Below the pieces are notes generated by a model. That model was not told the DNA's origin. It ran no database searches and worked only from the letters and a program-made list of their open reading frames with translations. From contig LT629951.1 in NCBI GenBank assembly GCA_900104565.1, positions 469,596 through 533,595 of the forward strand: a stretch of 64,000 nt of DNA. Reading direction: 5' to 3'. Both the position numbers and the translations under genes were made by a program. Shown here in pieces: positions 37,260-46,310 of the stretch (position 1 is the first letter of the stretch; every line of letters begins with the position of its first letter). The stretch comes from Ruminococcaceae bacterium Marseille-P2935 (GTDB lineage Bacteria; Bacillota; Clostridia; Oscillospirales; Ruminococcaceae).

Positions 37260-38161
37260 TTGAATTTATTGAATCGGTCGGCGCTTCTACCATCCGCATT
37301 GCAACCATTTATATTCTGGCGGCTACAGGAAGCAATTTCGCCGAGAAATCCGGCATTCTGAACATGACAATTGAAGGAAATATGTTGGTATCGGCTTTTT
37401 TTGCGGTATTGGTTTCCTATCATACCGGTAGTGCCTTGCTGGGAGTTTTAGCAGCTGTTATAATTGGTATAGTATTTAGTGCGTTTTATGGCTTTACTGC
37501 GATTACTGCCAAGGCCGATCAGATGATTAGCTCGCTGGCCTTTAACCTGTTTGCTACCGGAATTACCGCTTACCTGCTAATTACTTTCTTTGGGTCTGCA
37601 GGCGCTACCCCAAGAGTAGCGGCCGTACCGGAGGTAGCAATTCCGCTATTGAGCGAAATTCCTATCATTGGCAAGATTCTGTTTGTGCAGTCTCCCATTG
37701 TGTACCTCTGTTTTGCGTTGGTGGCTGCAGCCTACTATGTGCTTTATCACACCAAATTTGGTATTCGGGTTATATCGGTGGGTGAACATCCGGTAGCTGC
37801 TTCAACCGTAGGCATCAATGTACACAAAATCCGCTATATGTCTATGCTGATTGCCGGAGCAATGGCAGGGCTGGCCGGAGCCTACCTATCCATTTCGCTT
37901 TCCAGCCAGTTTGTAAAAAACATGACAGCGGGCAGAGGATACATTGCACTTTCCACAGTAATCTTGGGCAAACACAAGCCTATAAATGTGGCGCTTGCGG
38001 GTATTCTGTTTGGGTTCTGTGATGCGCTGCAGATTCGTTTGCAGCAGTCCTCTGTTCCCACCCAGTTTATCCAAATGCTCCCATATGTAGTAACCGTTAT
38101 TGTGATCGCATTCTTTATTGGCAAGGATGATAACCCCGCAGCCATAGGGCAGGCCTACTAA
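37256..38161 (+). CDS. Nucleoside ABC transporter permease 2
   Basis: 301 residues, BPD_transp_2 family (NupQ/YufQ type). GSNFAEKSGILNMTIEGNMLVSAF and GRGYIALSTVILGKHKPINVALAGILFGF are the diagnostic stretches. It forms the membrane channel with permease 1. Confidence 0.92.
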   Translation: MIEFIESVGASTIRIATIYILAATGSNFAEKSGILNMTIEGNMLVSAFFAVLVSYHTGSALLGVLAAVIIGIVFSAFYGFTAITAKADQMISSLAFNLFATGITAYLLITFFGSAGATPRVAAVPEVAIPLLSEIPIIGKILFVQSPIVYLCFALVAAAYYVLYHTKFGIRVISVGEHPVAASTVGINVHKIRYMSMLIAGAMAGLAGAYLSISLSSQFVKNMTAGRGYIALSTVILGKHKPINVALAGILFGFCDALQIRLQQSSVPTQFIQMLPYVVTVIVIAFFIGKDDNPAAIGQAY

Positions 38162-38202
38162 CGCAGAAATACGGATAGAAATTCGTTTGCGGAGATGAGA
38201 AT

Positions 38203-38985
38203 ATGAAAACAGTAGCCGATATTAAAACAACCGAGGATTTAAAAGAATATTTACAGATTGACACCATTGTACGAGGCCATTTTGTATATATCGAGGCATA
38301 CCGCAAACTGCGGGAGCTGATCATCGGAGGCTATTATAAAAAAGGCGATAAATTTCTGTCCGAAGCGGAGCTGGCAGGCATTATGGGCATTGGAAGAACC
38401 TCACTTAGAACAGCGCTTGCTGTTTTGTACGAGGATGGTTATCTCAAAACCTACCAAGGCAAGGGAACCTATGTAGTTTATGATCCTCCACTGGCAACCA
38501 AGGCTTATCCGGATAAATATATGCTTCCAAGAGCAAGGCTGGCAGAAGTCAGCGACCATATTACTGTTCTGCACGACCGACAAAATCCACTTGACTACGA
38601 TGCTTTTTTGGATGAAAAGCTCGAAGCCAACGGTTCGAAACTGGTTTTATTCCAGAGAACATACAGTGTTGATGATGTTAGCCCAGCAATTAATTTGAAC
38701 TGTTATTATCCGGCCAGCCTTTTTCCTGATCTGGATTATAAAAACTACGACCTTACAGAAAAAATGTTGGAGCAGTTGTTTGAGGAAAAGGTAAGTTATG
38801 TTACTTGTACTTTTACACCTGCGCCAAGCAGCCTGCCAAGGCAGGTGCCAAATGTAAAGTACGACAGTGAAAACTTTGTATTGGTGTCCTCCCTTTGGTA
38901 TGGCCATGATAATAAGCCAATCCTGTTTTGCAAAGATCACTACAATGGCAATATAATACGATTCAGGGCGAAGTTTTACAAATAA
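38203..38985 (+). CDS. GntR-family regulator with UTRA domain (HutC type)
   Basis: A 260-residue regulator. A winged helix lies at about 25-95 (YRKLRELIIGGYYKKGDKF, LAGIMGIGRTSLRTALAVLY). A UTRA-like ligand domain follows, with the usual LFQRTYSVDDVSPAINLNCYYP and LVSSLWYGHDNKPILFCKDHY strands. Its place inside the nucleoside operon suggests it senses a nucleoside or base and acts on the palindrome at 31569-31581. This is inference from position. Confidence 0.85.
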   Translation: MKTVADIKTTEDLKEYLQIDTIVRGHFVYIEAYRKLRELIIGGYYKKGDKFLSEAELAGIMGIGRTSLRTALAVLYEDGYLKTYQGKGTYVVYDPPLATKAYPDKYMLPRARLAEVSDHITVLHDRQNPLDYDAFLDEKLEANGSKLVLFQRTYSVDDVSPAINLNCYYPASLFPDLDYKNYDLTEKMLEQLFEEKVSYVTCTFTPAPSSLPRQVPNVKYDSENFVLVSSLWYGHDNKPILFCKDHYNGNIIRFRAKFYK

Positions 38986-39033
38986 ATGCCCCTGTGACTT
39001 TGCCCTGGTCAAAAAAGAAAGGTATGATGAAGA

Positions 39034-39819
39034 ATGTCCTACGAAACACTCAAACTGACCAACAAACAGGGCAAGATGTATCATATCGGAATGGGCGACG
39101 GAGAGATAGCGCGCAATGTGCTGCTTCCCGGCGACCCCGGCCGTTGTGAGATTATCGCAAAATGCTTTGACGAGTCAAAATTTGTGGCGACCCACCGGGA
39201 ATACACCACCTATACCGGTACCTACCAGGGGACTGACGTAGCGGTTATGTCCACCGGTATGGGCTGCCCGTCAGTCGCCATAGGCATAGAAGAACTAAAG
39301 CATTTAAACTGTAAGAACCTCATCCGGGTAGGCACCTGCGGCGGGTGGGGCTATAACATTAAGCCAGGTACCATTATTATTGTCACCGGTGCAGTGCGCG
39401 GCGAAGGGACTTCGCTGGAATACGTACCGGTGGAATACCCGGCAATTGCCAACATAGACGTGGTAAATGCCCTGAGGGATGCAGCTAAAGAACTTGGTGT
39501 TCCTGTGGAGCTGGGGCTTACCAGAAGCCACGATGCCTTCTATAAAGAATCCCCGGGCGTACCCGAAATGGTGGAAAAACGCATTCGTCCTTGGGCGGAA
39601 GCCGGCGTAAAAGTGGTAGAAAACGAAAGTTCCACCCTGTTTATTGTCTCAGAGCTGATCGGCCTTCGGGCAGGGACTATTCTGGTGGTTTTGGACAATA
39701 TTTGGACCGGCGAGGAGATTGACTATGATGACGATCTGCCGCCGCTGGTGGAAAAGATGACCCAAATTGCGCTGGGTGCCCTTGTAAAGCTTCAGGCAAT
39801 GGATGATGCACAAAAATAA
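39034..39819 (+). CDS. Nucleoside phosphorylase paralogue 3
   Basis: 261 residues, NP-I family. It has the complete phosphate site: LPGDPGRCEIIAKCF, STGMGCPSVAIGIEELKHL and IRVGTCGGW. The ribose motif is ENESSTLF, with asparagine replacing methionine. The segment VVLDNIWTGEE aligns with the PNP loop that holds the catalytic aspartate and keeps Asp here, so this copy is the best candidate for a purine nucleoside phosphorylase. It lacks the GQxR uracil motif of uridine phosphorylase. Confidence 0.82.
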   Translation: MSYETLKLTNKQGKMYHIGMGDGEIARNVLLPGDPGRCEIIAKCFDESKFVATHREYTTYTGTYQGTDVAVMSTGMGCPSVAIGIEELKHLNCKNLIRVGTCGGWGYNIKPGTIIIVTGAVRGEGTSLEYVPVEYPAIANIDVVNALRDAAKELGVPVELGLTRSHDAFYKESPGVPEMVEKRIRPWAEAGVKVVENESSTLFIVSELIGLRAGTILVVLDNIWTGEEIDYDDDLPPLVEKMTQIALGALVKLQAMDDAQK

Positions 39820-39954
39820 AAACCTTTTGCGCGGACATATCTTCTGACGTTCTATGTCCAAATGCGTGTAAAACCGTCCGCTATTCCCCAGCGAGGCTGG
39901 CGGGCGCAAACGTTCAGGATATTTTAGAATATCGCTGGAGAAAAGGTGAATCGC

Positions 39955-40740
39955 ATGGCATTTGAATCCTTAAAACTGACCAATCCTCAGGGCAAAATGT
40001 GGCATATTGGATTGGATGAAAACGATATTGGAAAAGGCGTTATTTTGCCTGGCGACCCTGCCCGCTGCGAAATGGTTGCCAAGCTGTTCGATACCGCCGA
40101 GCTAAAAGCAGTTTCCCGTGGGAACCCCACCTATACCGGCACCTACAATGGGGCTAGTGTTTCGGTCATGGCAACCGGTATGGGCGGAACGGCAGTGGCC
40201 ATTTGTGTGGAAGAATTAAAACACATCGGAGCAAAGAACCTGATCCGCATGGGTACCTGCGGCAGTCTGCAGCGGGATATTCCCGAAGGTTCGATTGTAA
40301 TTTGCACAGGCGCGGTGCGCGGAGACGGCACAACGCCGGAATACATTCCGCTGGAATACCCTGCAATTGCAGATATTGATGTGGTAAATGCCCTGCGGGA
40401 TAGCGCCCGTGAATTGGGTGTAGAACCCATTTTGGGCCTGGTGCGCAGTCACGATGCATTTTATATTGAATCTCCCGGCGCACATAAAGGCTGGGATGAA
40501 AAGATTAAAGTTTGGACTGACGCAGGCGTAAAAGTGGTCGAAAACGAAAGCTCTACGCTTTTTGTCGTTTCCTCATTACTGGGAGGGTTACGGGCAGGCA
40601 CCATTCTGCTTGCCGGCAACAACCTGTATGACGGTTATGGCAGGATGAGTACCTCCAACAAAGTGGATTACCCCGCCAAGGTGGAGCTGATGACCAAAAT
40701 TACCCTGCGTGCTCTGGAAAAACTGGATAAACTGGACTAG
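39955..40740 (+). CDS. Nucleoside phosphorylase paralogue 4
   Basis: 261 residues, close to paralogue 3 (SLKLTNPQGKMWHIGLDENDIGKGV; LPGDPARCEMVAKLF; IRMGTCGSL). It also carries the ENES motif. The catalytic-acid position reads LAGNNLYDGYG, with asparagine in place of aspartate. ATG 39955 follows AAAAGGTG; GTG 39946 is too near that site. A GGACATA/TATGTCC hairpin lies in the 135-bp gap upstream. Confidence 0.8.
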   Translation: MAFESLKLTNPQGKMWHIGLDENDIGKGVILPGDPARCEMVAKLFDTAELKAVSRGNPTYTGTYNGASVSVMATGMGGTAVAICVEELKHIGAKNLIRMGTCGSLQRDIPEGSIVICTGAVRGDGTTPEYIPLEYPAIADIDVVNALRDSARELGVEPILGLVRSHDAFYIESPGAHKGWDEKIKVWTDAGVKVVENESSTLFVVSSLLGGLRAGTILLAGNNLYDGYGRMSTSNKVDYPAKVELMTKITLRALEKLDKLD

Positions 40741-40804
40741 AGTATCATAACGAAAAAATGATTGTAGCATTCACCGACGAAAAGTTTTGGCTGATGCATG
40801 AAGA

Positions 40805-40835
40805 GGGTCGGACTGCGCATCGGTCCGGCCCTTTT
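40805..40835 (+). terminator. Terminator after phosphorylase 4
   Basis: GGGTCGGAC/GTCCGGCCC stem with an 8-nt loop and TTTTT. It separates the phosphorylases from the amidohydrolase and may be read through. Confidence 0.88.
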
Positions 40836-40884
40836 TGTGCCCTACATTCATTCCAAACCATAAAGAAGAAAGGAATGAAACTCC

Positions 40885-42207
40885 ATGGGGAAAACAATCA
40901 TAAAAAATTGTGACATAGCTGATTTTGATACGTTAAAATACGATCGAAAAGATATTCTAATAGAAGATGACTTAATCGTAAAAATTGCCGATTCTGTTCC
41001 GGCGGAAGGAAACGAAACGGTGATTGATGCAGCAGGTAAAATGGCGCTGCCTGCATTTGTGGACTGTCATGCTCATCTGCTGCAAAGCTTTTACAAAGGC
41101 TATATGGATGATTACCCGATTACCGACTGGCTGGTGCGGTTGTTCCATGCCGAAGATTTAGCCACCGAGGAAGATAACTATTACGCCGTACTGCTCAGCT
41201 GTATGCAGGGATTGCGTTTTGGCACTACCACCATCAACGATATGGGGGGTTACCGGTTTATTGATTCTACGGTACAGGCAGTGCGGGATGCGGGTATGCG
41301 TGCTACGTTAGGCGTATCGCATACCGATGTAGCCGAAAATGACGCGACACCTATCCGCACCGTAGAGGATGCCTTAAGGGAATCCAACGATATTTATACC
41401 CGTTACCATGGCCTGGATCACGACATGATTCGTATGGGCGTGGCACCGGCAGGGCTGCCGGCATGCTCGAAAGAGCTGATGCAGGCGTTGAAGGCGTTTG
41501 CCAATGAGCGCGGGCTGGTATTCCATACCCATTTGGGCGAGGGGAAAAAAGAAACCCAGGATGTGAAAAACCGTACCGGCTGGTGGGAGGCGGAAACCCT
41601 GTATAACTACGGCCTGCTGGATGAACGCACCTTGTTGGCGCATAGCATCTGGCTGCAGGATTACGAGCTTGACCTGATTAAAAAAGCGGGCGCAAACCCG
41701 GTACATTGCCCCAACACCAACATGAAGATCAGCGATGGGATTCCTAAAATACATCAGATGCTTCAAAGAGGTATTAATGTATGCATCGGCTGTGACGGGG
41801 AAGCCAGCAGTTCTACCCGCGATATGATTCGTGAAGCAAGAGCAGGTGCATACCTGCAAAAAGCAGTTACATTGGACCCCACCGCCATGGACCTTTCTTC
41901 CACCTATAAGATGATGACCCAGAATGGTGCAAAGGCGCTGGGATATCAAAACTTAGGCCGCTTAGCAGAAGGTTATAAGGCGGATATTCTTTTGGTGGAT
42001 ATGAGTAAAGATATCTCCCTCACCAACCGCTCCACACGGCTGAGCAACCTGCTTTATGCCGGCACTGGACATGCGGTTGACACAGTGTTTGTTAACGGCC
42101 GTATGGTTTTAAGCGGCGGAGAAAACCTGCGCATGAATACCGGAAAGGTGCTGGAAAAATGCGAAGAACTGCTTTATAAACTGGACCAGAAAATGGCAAA
42201 ATTATAA
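40885..42207 (+). CDS. Amidohydrolase, nucleobase/nucleoside deaminase-like (ATZ/TRZ family)
   Basis: A 440-residue metal-dependent deaminase of the TrzA/AtzA/MtaD/SsnA group. The metal ligands are visible: His62 and His64 (DCHAHLLQ), HTHLGEG, LAHSIWL and GCDGEASSS with the catalytic Asp. The CPNTNMK stretch is typical. The N- and C-terminal beta-sandwich domain is intact. Relatives deaminate guanine, cytosine, adenosine, methylthioadenosine or S-adenosylhomocysteine. Between nucleoside phosphorylases and a transport-like membrane protein, a purine or pyrimidine substrate is likely; which one is not readable. Confidence 0.85.
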   Translation: MGKTIIKNCDIADFDTLKYDRKDILIEDDLIVKIADSVPAEGNETVIDAAGKMALPAFVDCHAHLLQSFYKGYMDDYPITDWLVRLFHAEDLATEEDNYYAVLLSCMQGLRFGTTTINDMGGYRFIDSTVQAVRDAGMRATLGVSHTDVAENDATPIRTVEDALRESNDIYTRYHGLDHDMIRMGVAPAGLPACSKELMQALKAFANERGLVFHTHLGEGKKETQDVKNRTGWWEAETLYNYGLLDERTLLAHSIWLQDYELDLIKKAGANPVHCPNTNMKISDGIPKIHQMLQRGINVCIGCDGEASSSTRDMIREARAGAYLQKAVTLDPTAMDLSSTYKMMTQNGAKALGYQNLGRLAEGYKADILLVDMSKDISLTNRSTRLSNLLYAGTGHAVDTVFVNGRMVLSGGENLRMNTGKVLEKCEELLYKLDQKMAKL

Positions 42208-42219
42208 CCGGAGGGATCT

Positions 42220-42897
42220 ATGAAAAAGTATTTTGAAAACCTGAATTACTCCTCCATTTTAAAACGCGCCCTGCTGTTACTTATTCCGGTGTTGCTGATG
42301 CCTTTTGGTATTGCCTGCTACTATGCCTGCGGGTTAGGAGCCGACCCGTTTTCCATCTTTGTAGATGGTGAGCATGTGCTGTTAAACTGGACCTACGGCC
42401 AGATTACCCTGCTGAACAATGTCATCCTGTTGGGAATGATGTTGATCTGGGGGCGGAAGTACCTTGGAATAGGAACAGTGGTTACCACCTTTACGACCGG
42501 CTACTTTATCGACCTGTTCCGCGATATGCTTGTAACCCGTTTCCCGATTGAAACTACTCCTATATGGGGGATGAGTATTATTTTGGCGGTAGGCGCCATC
42601 ACCTTTGCAGTAGGTGTAGGAATCTACATTGCGATTGAATTTGGCATAGGATCTACAGAATTTATCTCACTGGCATTGACACAGCTGCTTAAAATAAAGC
42701 TGAAATACGTGCGTATAGCCTTAGATGCGCTGTATGTTGTAATTGGTTATTTTATGGGCGGCACAGTCGGTGTAGGTACCATTGTGGGTATTTTGGCTAC
42801 CGGCCCTATTGTAGAATATACGTTAAAGCTCTGTCAAAAGCCTATTTCACACTTTGTAGGCCCAATCCGCATTCAAAAGGAAGAGGCCGTTGCGTAA
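42220..42897 (+). CDS. YczE/YitT-like membrane protein
   Basis: A 225-residue protein with five to six membrane helices, resembling the YczE/YyaS family (COG2364). The GLGADPFSIF and GIGSTEFISLALTQLL segments repeat a glycine-acid pattern in the two halves. It follows the amidohydrolase by 12 bp and so may move its substrate or product. No function is established for the family. Confidence 0.72.
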   Translation: MKKYFENLNYSSILKRALLLLIPVLLMPFGIACYYACGLGADPFSIFVDGEHVLLNWTYGQITLLNNVILLGMMLIWGRKYLGIGTVVTTFTTGYFIDLFRDMLVTRFPIETTPIWGMSIILAVGAITFAVGVGIYIAIEFGIGSTEFISLALTQLLKIKLKYVRIALDALYVVIGYFMGGTVGVGTIVGILATGPIVEYTLKLCQKPISHFVGPIRIQKEEAVA

Positions 42898-42931
42898 TTA
42901 ATTTTTGCCAATAATATCCTCCTAGCATAAT

Positions 42932-42965
42932 AAAAGGAGCGGGTTTTTATAACCCGCTCCTTTTG
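42932..42965. terminator. Terminator of the nucleoside island
   Basis: Perfect AAAAGGAGCGGGTT/AACCCGCTCCTTTT stem with a 5-nt loop and a T run. Confidence 0.92.
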
Positions 42966-43302
42966 TTTGTTAGCGCTGAATAGGTCTGGCTCCCCAAGTT
43001 TAACCGGGTGAAGAATACTGGCAGTCAAAAAACATAATCTCCCGTGATTTGCCAATTTCAGGGAGACTATGAAAATAAAAAACAAACCGTTGCAGACAGT
43101 ATTGGGTTGAAGCAGGAAGACAGCCACGCAATTTTACACATATACTTCAAGGGTGGTTTTTGACACGTCTATTGGTTAAGCATATTGGTTTTAATATATA
43201 ATATTTATATAAACCATCCGCTCAGCTGTTGGAATACACAAGAACGGGTTTTTTACAACCCCTTTGCTATATTGTGAAATCGAAAACAGCTTAAGATACG
43301 AT
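42966..43302. other. Intergenic region between convergent units
   Basis: No gene is supported. The stretch is A+T-rich with two TTGGTT half-motifs near 43170-43190 that do not form an operator. Confidence 0.5.
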
Positions 43303-43334
43303 AAAATCCCCTCCGGCACTGCCGGAAGGGATTT
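43303..43334 (-). terminator. Terminator of the minus-strand phosphorylase/hydrolase operon
   Basis: AAATCCC.TCCGGC pairs with GCCGGA.GGGATTT; read on the minus strand it ends in TTTTATC. Confidence 0.82.
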
Positions 43335-43392
43335 AGAATGAACGAATATAATTTTCAGTAAATGTTGCAGGCCTCGGTAAATATGAACATGT

Positions 43393-44190
43393 TTATTCAA
43401 AAGCTTTTAAAAGAGTTCCATTTTTTCTGGCACAATCAAAACGGTAGAAGGTTTCCAGCGCCACTTGAGTTTCTTTTTCTATGGCGAGTGGAGTGATTCC
43501 ATTTGTTGTTCCAAAAAAAACCTCTTCTGTATTCAGGTTGCCAGAACAGGCGCAAATACATGCGCCACGCAGGTTGCGGCGATGGCAGATGGTGAAAATT
43601 GCCGCTGATTCCATTTCAACATTGGTGCAGCCAAGCTTAACCAGTTTTTCCACCCATTCGGGGGTTTCGGCATAAAAAGCATCGTCGGTAGCGGTGATTC
43701 CAAAATGAACGGCATGAGGGGTATCCCGACACAATTCTTTTGCTGTTTGAATGAGCAGGGTGGTTAAATCCAGGTCAGCTACAGCTGGGAAACATTCGGG
43801 TACATACATTCTGGTGGTTCCGTCGTTTTTCATAGATGCGGTCGTTATTAAAAGGTCACCGGGGTGAACCTCGGGTTTTAATCCGGCAGATGTGCCAAGA
43901 CGGATAAACACCTTTCCACCAATATTTGCCAACTCTTCCAGGGCAATTGCGGTGGAGGGGCACCCCATTCCGGTAGAAACTACCGATACGCGTACACCCT
44001 TATAATAGCCGGTATAGCATTTGTGTTCCCGTTTATGAGCGACCAGTTTGGCATTCTCCAAATATTTGGCCACTACATCACAGCGGAACGGATCGCCAGG
44101 CAGAAGAATATATTCCCCAACATCCCCGGGTACCATATTAATGTGGTACTGTAAAATTCCAAGAGTTCCGGTTTCCTTGTTAAAGGCCAT
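43393..44190 (-). CDS. Nucleoside phosphorylase paralogue 5
   Basis: 265 residues, NP-I family. Phosphate site LPGDPFRCDVVAKYL, STGMGCPSTAIALEELANIG and IRLGTSAG. This copy alone keeps the classical E-M-E ribose motif (VEMESAAIFTI). It lacks the GQxR pair that binds uracil in E. coli uridine phosphorylase, and the acid loop reads ACSGNLNTEE without aspartate. It lies 2 bp downstream of the nucleoside hydrolase, so both enzymes feed on related nucleosides. Confidence 0.82.
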   Translation of the reverse strand: MAFNKETGTLGILQYHINMVPGDVGEYILLPGDPFRCDVVAKYLENAKLVAHKREHKCYTGYYKGVRVSVVSTGMGCPSTAIALEELANIGGKVFIRLGTSAGLKPEVHPGDLLITTASMKNDGTTRMYVPECFPAVADLDLTTLLIQTAKELCRDTPHAVHFGITATDDAFYAETPEWVEKLVKLGCTNVEMESAAIFTICHRRNLRGACICACSGNLNTEEVFFGTTNGITPLAIEKETQVALETFYRFDCARKNGTLLKAFE

Positions 44191-44192
44191 AC

Positions 44193-45185
44193 CTAATCAG
44201 CCTCCGTTTCTGCATGCTTTAAACTGTGAAGCATTAATTCCAGGCAGCGGTCACGGTCCACCTTATAGGCGACATAAACCGGGTCTGCAGGTTTGGCGAA
44301 CATGCGGGTATCTACAACCAGCTGGCCGTCAGAAAAACCGCCGGAAAAGTCCACATCACAGAATTGATGCCGCAGGTCGGTGACAATGGAGGGATCAATT
44401 ACTGCGCAGACAGTGACAGCGTCATGAATCGACACCTTGCCGCAGTCACAAATATTCAGCAGGGTGCACTTGCGTACAAATTCTTCGGTCAGGTCGCCTA
44501 CAAATTGCCCTACATAAGAAGTTTTACGAAACTCTTCGGCTTCCTCATGGCCGCAAAGCACCGATTCCGTAGCGTCTAAGGTAAATAAACGTATTTTACA
44601 GCCGCTTTTTAAAACAATTTGAGCCGCCTCAGGGTCGTCATAAAAATTTGCTTCAGCCACCGGAGTGCGGTTGCCATGCGCAATAGCCCCGCCCATAATG
44701 ACAATTTCTTCAATTCCTTTACAGATAGAAGGGTCCATCCGCAGCGCCATGGCAATATTGGTGAGGGGGCCCACTGCCACAATTGTAATTTTTTCTGTAG
44801 TATGTTTTAGCGTTTCCACCAAAAAGGAACATGCGTGCTTAGCTTCTGCTTGAATAGAAGCCTTAGGAAGATCCAAATATTTTTGATGAATGGAAACAGT
44901 TTCTCCGTTTATTACCTTTTCGATGGTTTGACGGCGCACATTCAAAAGCCTACCGGCAGTTAGGTACTGCACCATAGGCTCGTTGCAGCCGGCATATACC
45001 GGAATATTTAGCTTTAAAAATTCCACCATCCTTAAGGTGTTTTCCAGGGTATAACAAAGTGGCTGGTTGCCGTGGGTCACCGTTATGCCCAAAACCTCCA
45101 GCTTTTCGCTAAGCGCGGCAACTGCAATTGCCACGGCATCGTCAGTGCCGGTATCCACATCCAGAATAATTTTCTTTCGTTCCAT
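44193..45185 (-). CDS. Inosine/uridine-preferring nucleoside hydrolase
   Basis: 330 residues of the IunH/Rih family, which hydrolyse the N-glycosidic bond to base and ribose. The Ca2+ cluster DVDTGTDDA is at 9-17, GPLTNIAMALR follows mid-protein, and IHDAVTVCAVIDP supplies the late metal and catalytic residues. Why a hydrolase and a phosphorylase are co-expressed is unclear; they may act on different sugars. First gene of a two-gene minus-strand operon. Confidence 0.88.
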   Translation of the reverse strand: MERKKIILDVDTGTDDAVAIAVAALSEKLEVLGITVTHGNQPLCYTLENTLRMVEFLKLNIPVYAGCNEPMVQYLTAGRLLNVRRQTIEKVINGETVSIHQKYLDLPKASIQAEAKHACSFLVETLKHTTEKITIVAVGPLTNIAMALRMDPSICKGIEEIVIMGGAIAHGNRTPVAEANFYDDPEAAQIVLKSGCKIRLFTLDATESVLCGHEEAEEFRKTSYVGQFVGDLTEEFVRKCTLLNICDCGKVSIHDAVTVCAVIDPSIVTDLRHQFCDVDFSGGFSDGQLVVDTRMFAKPADPVYVAYKVDRDRCLELMLHSLKHAETEAD

Positions 45186-45338
45186 AGAAAAAACCTTTCT
45201 GTGTTCCGCACGATTATATTACCAACAAAATCCATTTATATTTTAACATAACAACCATATTTTTTCCATATAAATTCTAAAAATTTGTATGGAATCTCGA
45301 ATATTTGTTGAGGAATGAAGTTGATTTTTATTTACAGG
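45186..45338. other. Divergent intergenic region, left part
   Basis: A+T-rich DNA between the nucleoside hydrolase and uridine kinase units. It must hold the minus-strand promoter, which I cannot place firmly (GGTAATATAAT near 45215 is a candidate -10 region). Confidence 0.4.
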
Positions 45339-45367
45339 TTGCCATTTTAAATATTTTCTATTATAGT
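45339..45367 (+). promoter_or_regulatory. Promoter of uridine kinase
   Basis: TTGCCA (45339-45344), 17 bp, TATAGT (45362-45367). It would give a leader of about 185 nt without an obvious terminator. Confidence 0.6.
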
Positions 45368-45557
45368 TATTTTAATGGAGGTAGTCTAAAAAAGCCAATT
45401 GTAAGACCCTTTGGGAACTGGACAGCCCCCAGGAGAAAATGATTGAGCCGATAATATGTGGCGTTAGGATTCTGCATTGGGCCCATGCTGAGATTGGGGT
45501 GAAAGAGCAGGGATTATTACAGTTTTGTCGAATGAAGTGGTAGAATGGAGCATGAAT

Positions 45558-46175
45558 ATGAATGATGTTTTAGTAATTGGCATTGCAGGCGGTACAGGGT
45601 CTGGGAAGACAACGCTGGTACACAAATTAAAAGAGATGTTTGGGGATGATGTAGTAATTTTAAGCCACGATTATTACTATAAGTGCAACGATCATCTTTC
45701 GTTTGAAGAGCGTACCAAGCTAAACTATGATCATCCCAATTCGCTGGATACCAGTATGATGATTGAAGATGTTAAAAAACTGCGCCAATGGCAGGCCATC
45801 GACCACCCGGTGTATTCTTTTGTAGAACATAACCGCACCAAGGAAACCGTGCATGTTGAACCTAAACAGGTGGTTATAGTAGAAGGCATTTTAATATTCG
45901 AAAATAAAGATTTGGTCGATCAGATGGATATTAAAGTATTTGTTGATACTGATGCCGACGTGCGTATTATTCGGCGTCTGTTGAGGGATGTCGAGGAGCG
46001 TGGCCGCAGCATCAGCTCGGTTATTAATCAATATCTGGATACGGTAAAACCTATGCACGAGCAGTTTGTAGAGCCCAGCAAAAAAAATGCCGATGTAATT
46101 ATTCCGGAAGGTGGATTTAATTCGGTAGCAGTAGATATGCTGATGGAAAAAATCCGCTCGGTGCTGTCTGTGTAA
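45558..46175 (+). CDS. udk: Uridine kinase
   Basis: 205 residues, the usual Udk length, with P-loop GGTGSGKT at 11-18, the substrate segment LSHDYYYK and LNYDHPNSLDTSMM, and the lid region RRLLRDVEERGRS. It phosphorylates uridine and cytidine. ATG 45558 is 8 nt after GGAG; the longer frame starting at TTG 45525 is not supported. It complements the nucleoside import and cleavage genes to its left. Confidence 0.92.
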   Translation: MNDVLVIGIAGGTGSGKTTLVHKLKEMFGDDVVILSHDYYYKCNDHLSFEERTKLNYDHPNSLDTSMMIEDVKKLRQWQAIDHPVYSFVEHNRTKETVHVEPKQVVIVEGILIFENKDLVDQMDIKVFVDTDADVRIIRRLLRDVEERGRSISSVINQYLDTVKPMHEQFVEPSKKNADVIIPEGGFNSVAVDMLMEKIRSVLSV

Positions 46176-46230
46176 AAAGCCGCGAAACATTTACGATAAA
46201 TGACTGGTTTTTCCCCCGATATGGGGGTGG

Positions 46231-46260
46231 AAAAGCGACCCTTATCGGAGGGCCGCTTTT
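46231..46260 (+). terminator. Terminator between udk and the symporter
   Basis: AAAAGCG.CCC pairs with GGG.CGCTTTT. A competing hairpin, CCCCC-GATAT-GGGGG, sits just upstream at 46213-46227. Confidence 0.75.
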
Positions 46261-46310
46261 CATATATAAAAACATGCGGGAAAATTTTAAGGTGTGGAGG
46301 AAAAACAAAA

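Noticed and set aside
43393-44190. Uridine phosphorylase assignment
   Set aside because: The fold and E-M-E motif fit the family, but the GQxR uracil-binding motif is missing, so the general name is kept.
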